A DNA stretch of 11,501 nucleotides from an uncultured Eubacteriales bacterium (GTDB lineage: Bacteria; Bacillota_I; Bacilli_A; RF39; UBA660): the NCBI GenBank assembly GCA_900321795.1, contig ONXO01000012.1:1-11501 (forward strand), written 5' to 3'. Below, one piece after another: positions 5,935 through 11,501 of this stretch. Below the pieces are notes generated by a model that had not been told where the DNA came from, ran no database searches, and worked only from the letters and a program-made list of their open reading frames with translations. Each line of letters starts with the position of its first letter. The stretch's first letter is position 1. Position numbers and translations under genes: made by a program.

Positions 5935-6552
5935 ATGGAAAAATTAACTAAGAAACAAGATGAGTGTTTGACTTGTATAAAAAAGTATATTGCTGAGCAT
6001 GGATATAGTCCTAGTGTAAGAGAAATATGTGAAATGATGGATTTAAGTAGTACTGCTACTGTATTTGTACATATGAAACACCTAATGAATAAAGGATATT
6101 TAAAACAAACAGATAATAAATTTAGAACTTTAGAAGTTCTAGTACCAAATGAATATGTTGAGGTAAAAGAAGATGTTGTCAGTGTGCCACTTCTTGGTAA
6201 AATAGCTTGTGGTAATCCAATTGAAGCTATAGAGTTTCCTGATGAATACATAAGTTTACCATCATATATGATTCCAAAAAAGGAAGAAATCTTTACATTA
6301 AGATGTGAAGGTATGAGTATGAAAAACATTGGTATCTATGACGGAGATATCGTAATAGTTAAAAGAGCTAAAACCGCTAAGAATGGAGATATTGTAGTAG
6401 CACTAGATAAAGATGGATTCACAACATTAAAGACATTTTATAAAGAAAACGGATACTTCCGCTTACAGCCAGAAAATGAAACTATGCAACCTATCATATT
6501 AGATAAAGTTGACATTCTTGGTTTAGCTATCGGTCTTTACAGAAAATTTTAA
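5935..6552 (+). CDS. lexA: LexA repressor (SOS response, self-cleaving S24 peptidase family)
   Basis: Transcriptional repressor of the DNA-damage regulon, inactivated when RecA filaments trigger self-cleavage. The 205 residues include an N-terminal winged helix-turn-helix (about 1-68, with YSPSVREICEMM as the lead helix), the cleavage site IACGNP at 90-95, the EGMSM nucleophile motif with Ser128, and Lys166 in TLKTFY. These positions match Bacillus LexA closely. The scissile bond would be Cys92-Gly93, as in UmuD, rather than the usual Ala-Gly. The recognition helix reads STATVFVHMKHL where Bacillus LexA has SSSTVHGHLARL, so the operator may differ. The start is the ATG at 5935 because GGAGG lies seven bases upstream; the frame is open 20 codons further, but that part overlaps the promoter. 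The gene ends at a shared hairpin with the convergent rhomboid gene. Confidence 0.95.
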   Translation: MEKLTKKQDECLTCIKKYIAEHGYSPSVREICEMMDLSSTATVFVHMKHLMNKGYLKQTDNKFRTLEVLVPNEYVEVKEDVVSVPLLGKIACGNPIEAIEFPDEYISLPSYMIPKKEEIFTLRCEGMSMKNIGIYDGDIVIVKRAKTAKNGDIVVALDKDGFTTLKTFYKENGYFRLQPENETMQPIILDKVDILGLAIGLYRKF

Positions 6553-6558
6553 AAAAAT

Positions 6559-6579
6559 AACTTCTCAAAATGAGAAGTT
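6559..6579. terminator. Bidirectional terminator between lexA and the rhomboid gene
   Basis: A perfect 9-bp stem, AACTTCTCA (6559-6567) with TGAGAAGTT (6571-6579), has an AAA loop. It is followed by TTATTTTG on the plus strand and by ATTTTTTT on the minus strand. It sits between the stop codons of two convergent genes and can serve both. Confidence 0.85.
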
Positions 6580-7710
6580 TTATTTTGTCATAAGCATATA
6601 AACTAAAGAAGCTATAAGTATTAAAGTTATTACAATTGCATTCACTCTATCCTTTTTATTTATTTTATTAGGAACGCCAACTGCGCTGGAAAGAAGTACC
6701 CCGCCAAGTAAGCCTCCTATATGAGCCCATATATCTATACCTGGAATAGCAAAGCCTAAAACCAAGTTTATTAATAGAACTGGTAAGATTCCACTTCTTA
6801 AGAATCCATCTAATGTGGCTCTATATTTATATCCAAAGTATATCATTGCTCCAAATAGTCCAAATATTGCACCACTGGCTCCTACACTCATATTGTTAGT
6901 TAAAACCACACTGAATAAGCTTCCTACTAGAGCACTGCCTAAGTATATAATAAGATATTTAACTTTTCCATAATACTTTTCTATTTGAGAACCTAAATTA
7001 TATAGGGCATACATATTGAAAAATAAATGTAATAGATTTGCATGTAAGAATGCTGCTGTTAAAAGCCTATAAATTTCACCATTTTGAACAAATTCATAGT
7101 AATTAGCAAAATTCAAAACCATGTCCTCATATTTTAAAAGAGTTAGTATAAACACTATAATATTAATTGCTATAAGTATAGTAGTAACTACAGGCTTATC
7201 ATTTTTAGCAAATATCTTAGCTAATTTTTTGTCTTCTCTATTTGTCTTTTCATTTAACTCTTCAGTCATAGCCCATAAACTTTCTACATCTGATTTTTTG
7301 TTTTCAACCTTATCTTTAAAATTAGGAAAATACTCATTAACAAAGTTACTTTTCTTTAGGTCATTAATTTTATCAATTCTAATACTTTCTATATTATTAT
7401 CACTTACTACATTAACTTCTTCTCTAGCATTTACTAATATATTTAACATATTAAGTTTTAAAGAATATGTTTTTTTCTTTATGTTCTTCCTTATCACATC
7501 AGCTTTTCTATTATCTATAGCTAGTTGTTCATCATTATGTATATAATTAATATTTATTCTTATTATTGGAATGCTATTATCTAAGTTTTCAAGCCAGATT
7601 TCATTTTGTACTCCATTAACTATGATTGGTCTATAGTTTTCCTCGGTTACAAAATAGTGGATAATCTTCATAACTATTTCTTCTTTTTTATCTACTGTAA
7701 AACTTGCCAT
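6580..7710 (-). CDS. GluP-like rhomboid-family intramembrane serine protease
   Basis: Membrane protease that cuts substrate proteins within or near the bilayer. The C-terminal rhomboid domain (about 172-376) has the family's key residues: FLHANLLHLFFN with His223, His228 and Asn232, the GASG nucleophile motif with Ser279, and the catalytic His330 in WAHIGG. About seven hydrophobic segments are visible, one of them after the His helix, as in 6+1 forms. The first 170 or so residues form a Lys- and Asn-rich cytosolic domain, the layout of Bacillus GluP (YqgP). No TPR repeats are evident at the C-terminus. The ATG at 7710 has an AAAGGAGAA site seven bases upstream. The gene faces away from the tspO-like gene across a 60-base gap with no obvious -35 element. 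Confidence 0.9.
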   Translation of the reverse strand: MASFTVDKKEEIVMKIIHYFVTEENYRPIIVNGVQNEIWLENLDNSIPIIRININYIHNDEQLAIDNRKADVIRKNIKKKTYSLKLNMLNILVNAREEVNVVSDNNIESIRIDKINDLKKSNFVNEYFPNFKDKVENKKSDVESLWAMTEELNEKTNREDKKLAKIFAKNDKPVVTTILIAINIIVFILTLLKYEDMVLNFANYYEFVQNGEIYRLLTAAFLHANLLHLFFNMYALYNLGSQIEKYYGKVKYLIIYLGSALVGSLFSVVLTNNMSVGASGAIFGLFGAMIYFGYKYRATLDGFLRSGILPVLLINLVLGFAIPGIDIWAHIGGLLGGVLLSSAVGVPNKINKKDRVNAIVITLILIASLVYMLMTK

Positions 7711-7770
7711 TTTATCTTCTCCTTTATAATATAATTTAAATCTTTTTAATATATTTAGTAAGGTGATTAT

Positions 7771-8229
7771 ATGTTAAAAAAGATTTTAAAGTTTCTATTT
7801 ATTTTATTTCCTTGGTTTGTAAGTGGTTTAATCTTTAAATATGATTCTTCTTATTATAATACGCTTTCTATTCCTTCTTTTGCCCTTCCACCAATAGTTA
7901 TTAGCATTGTTTGGACTATTATTTATGTTTTAATTGCCATAAGTATTTATCTAGTTAGTGAAAATAAAAATATCTTTAAAGAAAGTGATTACTTCTATGT
8001 TCTTATTACTAACTACTTAGCAAACGAATTATTCCTTTATGGCTTCTTTAATCTAAAAAGTCCATTTTTTGGTTTTGTTCTTACCACTATCACATTAGTA
8101 AGCAGTGTATTCTTATTTTTAGAATCGAGAAAGCTTAATAAGGCATCGTCATACTTTTTAATTCCTTATGTTTTGTTTAACGTTTATGCTTTTATTTTAT
8201 CTCTTACTATTTATATTATGAATTTTTAA
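7771..8229 (+). CDS. TspO/MBR-family membrane protein
   Basis: Five-helix membrane protein of the translocator-protein (TspO) family, whose members bind porphyrins and other hydrophobic ligands; the function in Firmicutes is not settled. The 152 residues contain the diagnostic stretch PSFALPP (35-41) followed by VWTIIYVLIAISIYLV (47-62). The usual late features are also present in diverged form: NELFLYGFF, PYVLFNVYAF and a final Asn. It is unusual in having only two Trp residues (15 and 48), where the family is normally rich in Trp. AAGGTGA precedes the ATG by five bases. Its last 14 bases overlap the end of the convergent pseudouridine synthase gene. Confidence 0.85.
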   Translation: MLKKILKFLFILFPWFVSGLIFKYDSSYYNTLSIPSFALPPIVISIVWTIIYVLIAISIYLVSENKNIFKESDYFYVLITNYLANELFLYGFFNLKSPFFGFVLTTITLVSSVFLFLESRKLNKASSYFLIPYVLFNVYAFILSLTIYIMNF

Positions 8230-9112
8230 ATGTTTCAAGTATTTCATCAAACTCTTTAGGTGTAGGGGCTTCAAACTCTAAAAACTCATGTGTTATGGGA
8301 TGATTAAATCCTAAGTACTTTGCGTGTAGCATCTGTCCAAAATCATTTATTTTGTGTCTACTATTATAGATAGGATCATTTATTAAAGGATGCCCAATAT
8401 ATGAAAGATGTACCCTAATTTGATGTGTTCTTCCTGTTTCTAAGATACATTCAATTAAAGTAGCATTCTTGTATCTTTCTAAAACAGTAAAGTTTGTAAC
8501 AGCAGCTTTGCTGTTTTTGTCTGTAACACACATTTTTTTTCTGTCTAAAGGATCTCTTCCAATAGGTGCATCTATTCTTCCTTTATCTTCTTTAATTACT
8601 CCGCTTACCAAAGCCACATATTTTCTTTTTACTCTTTTGTTTTTAAAGTCATCAACCAAAATAGCATGTGCTTCATTATTTTTAGATATTAGAAGCAAGC
8701 CAGAAGTATCTTTATCTATTCTGTGAACTATTCCCGGTCTATCTTCTCCGTTTAAATCACTTAAGTTCTCACTATAGTGCACTAAAGCATTTACAAGAGT
8801 ATGCTCTTTATTACCACATGCGGGATGCACAACCATACCACTTTGTTTGTTTAAGACTATAATATAATCATCTTCATAATAAATATCTAGTGGTATATTT
8901 TCTCCTAAAGCTCCGGTTGTTTCAGTCCAGTCATTATATTCAATTACATCCCCTTCTTCTAAAGGAAAACCACTTTTAACTACATTACCATTTAATAATA
9001 CATCTTTGAGTTTAATATGTTTAGATACATTACTTCTAGAATGTCCTATCTTTTCAGATAAATATGAATCTAGCCTTTTACCCGCTCCATCACTTTCTAC
9101 TTTTATTTGCAC
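8216..9112 (-). CDS. RluD-family 23S rRNA pseudouridine synthase
   Basis: Converts uridines to pseudouridine in RNA, most likely in large-subunit rRNA as for RluD; the exact target cannot be read from sequence. An S4 RNA-binding domain occupies about 12-60. The catalytic core follows with the HRIDKDTSG motif (130-138), where Asp133 is the catalytic residue. Further family motifs are GRTHQIRVHL, IGHPLINDPIY and a C-terminal LHAKYLGF. At 298 residues it is the usual length. The start is a GTG (9110-9112) lying inside the lspA gene. The last codons of lspA supply the GGAGG site, so the two genes are probably translationally coupled. The pairing lspA-rluD is common in Firmicutes. The 3' end overlaps the tspO-like gene by 14 bases and no terminator is seen there. 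Confidence 0.93.
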   Translation of the reverse strand: MQIKVESDGAGKRLDSYLSEKIGHSRSNVSKHIKLKDVLLNGNVVKSGFPLEEGDVIEYNDWTETTGALGENIPLDIYYEDDYIIVLNKQSGMVVHPACGNKEHTLVNALVHYSENLSDLNGEDRPGIVHRIDKDTSGLLLISKNNEAHAILVDDFKNKRVKRKYVALVSGVIKEDKGRIDAPIGRDPLDRKKMCVTDKNSKAAVTNFTVLERYKNATLIECILETGRTHQIRVHLSYIGHPLINDPIYNSRHKINDFGQMLHAKYLGFNHPITHEFLEFEAPTPKEFDEILETFKNS

Positions 9113-9563
9113 GTCTTCCCTCCATTATGGCACCTATAAAGAATATAAAGCATCCTATAACAATCGCTACATCACCTAAATTAAATATTGCAAAATGATG
9201 CCCAAATAATCTGAAATCTATAAAATCTCTTACATAGCCTAAAAATAATCTATCAGATAAGTTAGATATTAAACCACCTATAATTAGCGATAATCCCAAA
9301 TCTAGACTAAAAGGATTTTTCTTTTTAAATAACTCACGAGATAAGTAAATAAGTAGTGCAAATGATACTATTAGTATGAACCACCTTTTTCCTTCTAAAA
9401 TGCTAAATGCCGCACCTCTATTCTTAGTATAAGTTATATAAAAGAAGTTATCTATTACATTAATAGATGCATATAATTTCATAGAACTTGTAACTAATAT
9501 CTTAGTTATTAAATCTATTAAAAATATACAAATTATTAATAAGATACTATTAAATTTCTTCAT
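9090..9563 (-). CDS. lspA: Lipoprotein signal peptidase II
   Basis: Aspartic membrane protease that removes the signal peptide from prolipoproteins after diacylglyceryl modification. The 157 residues form about four membrane helices. Conserved blocks are present: DLITK (17-21), NRGAAF (48-53), SNLSDR with Asp104 and FAIFNLGD with Asp131, the two catalytic aspartates. The second block has Gly where Ala usually precedes the Asp. The ATG at 9563 follows an AGGTGAG site. The gene overlaps the downstream pseudouridine synthase by 23 bases. A hairpin terminator and a possible extended -10 element lie in the 57-base gap upstream, so the pair may be a separate two-gene transcript. Confidence 0.94.
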   Translation of the reverse strand: MKKFNSILLIICIFLIDLITKILVTSSMKLYASINVIDNFFYITYTKNRGAAFSILEGKRWFILIVSFALLIYLSRELFKKKNPFSLDLGLSLIIGGLISNLSDRLFLGYVRDFIDFRLFGHHFAIFNLGDVAIVIGCFIFFIGAIMEGRRANKSRK

Positions 9564-9582
9564 AATTTCTCACCTAGAGAAT

Positions 9583-9591
9583 ATTTTACCA
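9583..9591 (-). promoter_or_regulatory. Possible extended -10 promoter for lspA
   Basis: On the minus strand TGG followed by TAAAAT reads as TGn-TAAAAT, an extended -10 element, 20 bases before the lspA start codon. No -35 element is convincing. Support is weak and rests on its position just after a terminator. Confidence 0.3.
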
Positions 9592-9600
9592 TAAAACAAA

Positions 9601-9624
9601 GAAAAACTAAAGTTTTACCTTTAG
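9601..9624 (-). terminator. Rho-independent terminator after the 205-residue gene
   Basis: On the minus strand CTAAAG (9619-9624) pairs with CTTTAG (9607-9612) around a six-base loop, followed by TTTTTC and further T-rich sequence. The stem is short (six pairs) and starts within the stop codon of the upstream gene. Confidence 0.5.
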
Positions 9625-10238
9625 ATCTTCAATCTTAACACTTTATCCTTATTTATTTCTCTATTCTCAGTATAGTCATATATAGGTAAGTTTATATTAA
9701 GTTCTTCTAATAAAAGTACTATGTTTTTTAAATCCATTAGAATATCAGTCATACTTTTTTCATAAATTACTCTTTTACTTTCAATTCTTCTTTCAATAAT
9801 ACTTTTCACTAAGAATTCTATTCCAATTATAGAGCTTCTATCTATTTGCTTATATACTTGAAATTCATCTTTGTAAAATGAACTTCTATAAGGTATTTTT
9901 GTATTAGTTAAAATTAAATTTAGAAGATTTGTTTCGTTTGCTTTATGTACTTTTATATTTTTATCAATAATAATTAGTGGAGAATAATTAATATTCTGTA
10001 AATATGCTGAATCACAGAAGCTATATTCACTATAATTTCTACTTACATTAATATAATATTTACCTTCATTATGATAGAATATGTCTTTCTTTTTATAATC
10101 TGCTTTAATTCCTTTTGATAATATATTTTTATATTCGTTCTCATCAAATTCATGAGCATAATAAAACCATTTTGAATCTACTTCAATTTTTTTATCTTCT
10201 ATATCTTCAACAATTTGTAAAACATCTTCTTTGTTCAT
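9621..10238 (-). CDS. Unrecognised 205-residue protein, possibly ADP-ribosyltransferase-like
   Basis: I do not recognise this gene with confidence. The protein has no signal peptide or membrane segment and is rich in Ile, Lys, Asn and Tyr. Its order of motifs recalls the ADP-ribosyltransferase-like fold: WFYYAHEF (24-31) with a His at the end of a strand, then ILSKGIKA (39-46), a second strand YYINVSRN (61-68), a region with several Tyr, and late DEFQVYKQI (124-132) followed by IIGIEF. That gives a possible His-Tyr-Glu arrangement, but no single motif is decisive. The C-terminal third looks helical. It begins 18 bases after the PRC-barrel gene without a clear ribosome binding site, so translation may depend on the upstream gene. 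It ends in a hairpin terminator. Confidence 0.72.
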   Translation of the reverse strand: MNKEDVLQIVEDIEDKKIEVDSKWFYYAHEFDENEYKNILSKGIKADYKKKDIFYHNEGKYYINVSRNYSEYSFCDSAYLQNINYSPLIIIDKNIKVHKANETNLLNLILTNTKIPYRSSFYKDEFQVYKQIDRSSIIGIEFLVKSIIERRIESKRVIYEKSMTDILMDLKNIVLLLEELNINLPIYDYTENREINKDKVLRLKI

Positions 10239-10256
10239 AACATTATTTTAATTCAT

Positions 10257-10490
10257 TTAGGAAGAAATATCAATAAGAATTACATCAGTTCCTATCTTTT
10301 TTATTTGTTCAAACTTTATTTTTACTTCTCCTTCACCTGAAAATAAACTTTTAATATATTTACTTTTATCTAACACCAGCGCTTCTAAAGAACCGTCGTT
10401 TTCATTTATGACTGCATCTATTATTCTTCCAACTATCTTTCCGTCGTTTACATTTACCACATCTTTTCTTTGAAGTTCACTCATTTTCAT
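10257..10490 (-). CDS. YlmC/YmxH-family PRC-barrel protein
   Basis: Small single-domain PRC-barrel protein, a fold found in the RimM C-terminus and in YlmC/YmxH proteins of Firmicutes; its role is unknown. The sequence begins MKMSELQRKDVVNVNDGK and continues through GRIIDAVI to IKKIGTDVILID at the end, the typical YlmC outline. I place the start at the ATG at 10490, which gives 77 residues. There GGTGG precedes it by five bases and the protein aligns with the family's usual M(R/K)xSEL beginning. An in-frame ATG at 10520 would add ten residues and has no ribosome binding site. It follows a terminator after khpA; a TATAAT at about 10506-10511 could serve as its -10, but the -35 is poor. It lies where rimM often lies, but is not RimM because the N-terminal domain is absent. 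Confidence 0.85.
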   Translation of the reverse strand: MKMSELQRKDVVNVNDGKIVGRIIDAVINENDGSLEALVLDKSKYIKSLFSGEGEVKIKFEQIKKIGTDVILIDISS

Positions 10491-10518
10491 TTTTTCCACC
10501 AATAAATTATATGAAAAC

Positions 10519-10556
10519 AAAAAAGTTAATATTAAAATGAATCAATATTAACTTTT
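10519..10556 (-). terminator. Terminator or attenuator after khpA
   Basis: On the minus strand AAAAGTTAATATT (10544-10556) pairs perfectly with AATATTAACTTTT (10521-10533), a 13-bp stem with a ten-base loop, followed by TTGTTTTC. The khpA stop codon is in the loop. The long stem is AT-rich, so termination may be partial. It separates rpsP-khpA from the genes that follow. Confidence 0.75.
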
Positions 10557-10774
10557 ATAGTTTTAACTCCATCATTATAAGCTTTAGCTTGCACTAGAGT
10601 TTTTATGCTAGTTGCAACAGCTCCACCCTTTCCAATAACAGCAGGCATGTCTTCTTCACTAACTAGTATTTCTAATACTTCTTCATCCTCATTAGAAAAT
10701 CTTTTTACTTTAACTAAATCAGAATCTTTAGCTATATTGCTTACTAGGTATTCTGCAAATTCTTCAATATTCAT
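10532..10774 (-). CDS. khpA: KH-domain RNA-binding protein KhpA (YlqC family)
   Basis: Small RNA-binding protein of 80 residues with a single KH domain. The signature loop VIGKGG (46-51) holds the GxxG motif, followed by the helix AVATSIKTLVQAKAY. In other Firmicutes KhpA forms a complex with KhpB (Jag/EloR) and influences cell elongation and division; whether it does so here is not shown. The start ATG shares one base with the rpsP stop codon (TAATG), so the two genes are translationally coupled. Position directly after rpsP is the standard one in Firmicutes. Confidence 0.94.
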   Translation of the reverse strand: MNIEEFAEYLVSNIAKDSDLVKVKRFSNEDEEVLEILVSEEDMPAVIGKGGAVATSIKTLVQAKAYNDGVKTIKVNIDSF

Positions 10775-11040
10775 TATTTAACATTCTTAGAATCATGAAA
10801 TTTTTTCATAACTCCAGCCTTACTCAAAAGATTTTTAACTGTATCTGTAGGTACAGCGCCTTGACTAAGCCACTTTAATGCAACTTCTTCATTTACAGTA
10901 ACTTTAGAGTCTTCAAGTGGACTATAAGTACCAACTAGTTCGATGAATGATCCATCTCTTCTATCACGAGAATCAGCAGCAACTATTCTATAATAAGGTC
11001 TTTTTGTAGTGCCCATTCTTTTTAATCTTAATTTTACCAT
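10774..11040 (-). CDS. rpsP: 30S ribosomal protein S16
   Basis: Component of the small ribosomal subunit that binds 16S rRNA and aids its assembly. The 88 residues contain the family's recognisable beginning VKLRLKRMGTTKRPYYRIV and the motifs ADSRDRRDG, GTYSPL and LKWLSQGAVPTDTV. The start is the ATG at 11040, with GAGGAGG seven bases upstream. The frame is open for 18 more codons, but these run back through the ribosome binding site into the promoter. It has its own strong promoter after uvrB and leads the two-gene rpsP-khpA unit. Confidence 0.97.
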   Translation of the reverse strand: MVKLRLKRMGTTKRPYYRIVAADSRDRRDGSFIELVGTYSPLEDSKVTVNEEVALKWLSQGAVPTDTVKNLLSKAGVMKKFHDSKNVK

Positions 11041-11065
11041 TATATTTCCTCCTCTTTCATTTATA

Positions 11066-11094
11066 ATTCTATCACTAAAATTATATGCTGTCAA
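11066..11094 (-). promoter_or_regulatory. Promoter of the rpsP-khpA operon
   Basis: On the minus strand a perfect TTGACA (11089-11094) and TAGAAT (11066-11071, five of six matches) are 17 bases apart, in the 71-base gap between uvrB and rpsP. This fits a highly expressed ribosomal protein gene. Just upstream, ACC-AAAAAA-GGT forms only a minimal hairpin, so uvrB may read through. Confidence 0.75.
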
Positions 11095-11111
11095 CCTTTT
11101 TTGGTTTACAC

Positions 11112-11501
11112 TTATTCGCTTTGAAGTTCAAATAGTATATCTCTTAGCTGCATTGCTCTTTCAAAATCTAGCTCACTTGCAGCTTTTCTCATTTCTTTTT
11201 CTATGTTCTTTATCATTTCTGATTTTTGTGCTTTTGTCAATTGTTCTTTTGGCTTAACACTCTTGGTTTCTTCATTATTTGAAATTAAATCTCTTATTTC
11301 TTTAACAATAGTTTTTGGCACAATATTGTGTTCTTTGTTATATGCTTTTTGAATAGTTCTTCTTCTTTCTGTTTCTTTAATAGCTTCATCCATGCTTTCA
11401 CTCACAATGTCAGCATACATTATAACTTTACCGCCTGCGTTTCTTGCAGCTCTTCCTATCGTTTGAATTAAACTTCTAGTGCTTCTTAAGAATCCTTGCT
11501 T
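11112..11501 (-). CDS. uvrB: UvrABC excinuclease subunit B, C-terminal part
   Basis: Damage-recognition helicase subunit of nucleotide excision repair. Only the last 129 residues are in the window; the gene runs off the right edge, so no start is visible. The segment begins in the helicase domain with GFLRS and LIQTIGRAARN (motif VI), then MYADIVSESMDEAI and ERRRTIQKAYNKEHNI, all typical of UvrB. The last 40 residues form the UVR domain that contacts UvrC, with EKEMRKAASELDFERAMQLRD. The stop is at 11112-11114. In many bacteria uvrB is LexA-controlled, but its promoter is outside the window. Confidence 0.96.
   Translation of the reverse strand, partial: KQGFLRSTRSLIQTIGRAARNAGGKVIMYADIVSESMDEAIKETERRRTIQKAYNKEHNIVPKTIVKEIRDLISNNEETKSVKPKEQLTKAQKSEMIKNIEKEMRKAASELDFERAMQLRDILFELQSE

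Noticed and set aside
5838..6329. Open frame of 163 codons on the minus strand opposite lexA
   Set aside because: It is a mirror of the well-conserved lexA frame, has no ribosome binding site, and crosses the divergent control region.
7121..7546. Plus-strand open frame of 141 codons opposite the rhomboid gene
   Set aside because: Shadow of the Lys- and Asn-rich N-terminal domain; the Ser/Leu-rich content is what the opposite strand would give.
11089..11110. Terminator of uvrB formed by ACC-AAAAAA-GGT
   Set aside because: The stem has only three or four pairs and no T run follows; it overlaps the -35 of the rpsP promoter.

Overview
The window is AT-rich DNA of a Gram-positive (Firmicutes) organism, probably an anaerobic clostridial lineage. 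The evidence is the very low GC, strong AGGAGG-type ribosome binding sites, sigma-A promoters with 17-bp spacers, a SpoVD-type class B penicillin-binding protein with a PASTA domain, a GluP-like rhomboid and a YlmC/YmxH-family PRC-barrel protein. I cannot name a genus from sequence alone. No tRNA, rRNA, CRISPR array, transposase or intact mobile element is visible.

Right to left on the minus strand, the window opens with the 3' end of uvrB (11112-11501). A well-formed promoter follows, then rpsP-khpA (ribosomal protein S16 and a KH-domain RNA-binding protein, overlapping by one base), closed by a 13-bp hairpin terminator. Next come a small PRC-barrel gene, an unrecognised 205-residue gene whose sequence hints at an ADP-ribosyltransferase-like fold, then lspA (lipoprotein signal peptidase) overlapping an RluD-family pseudouridine synthase. 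rimM, trmD and rplS, which commonly follow rpsP-khpA, are absent. A TspO-like gene (+ strand) overlaps the pseudouridine synthase tail to tail. A GluP-like rhomboid protease (-) and lexA (+) converge on one bidirectional terminator.

Upstream of lexA, facing away from it, lies a 50-residue single-pass membrane protein at 5647-5799. It has a good promoter and ribosome binding site and shares the 135-bp lexA control region. Each divergent promoter carries one copy of ACAAAnnnACGT, a candidate operator. The position matches that of the Bacillus SOS division inhibitor yneA, although the protein is not a YneA homologue. Beyond it lie an unrecognised 193-residue gene with its own promoter and a kinase-N-lobe-like gene with a perfect consensus promoter, broken by two frameshifts (4298-4929).

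The left end is a peptidoglycan and division cluster read leftwards: class B PBP, mraY, and an ftsW that stops exactly at the conserved PVTG motif, before the last membrane segment and the SYGGSS region. Two tandem hairpin terminators separate mraY from ftsW. The 211 bases beyond ftsW hold no gene but contain a hairpin-forming element and a short stretch that may be a remnant of the lost ftsW tail.

The points most worth following are the small membrane protein and its shared control region with a LexA whose recognition helix looks diverged, the truncated ftsW, the decayed kinase-like gene, and the orphan gene between the PRC-barrel gene and lspA.
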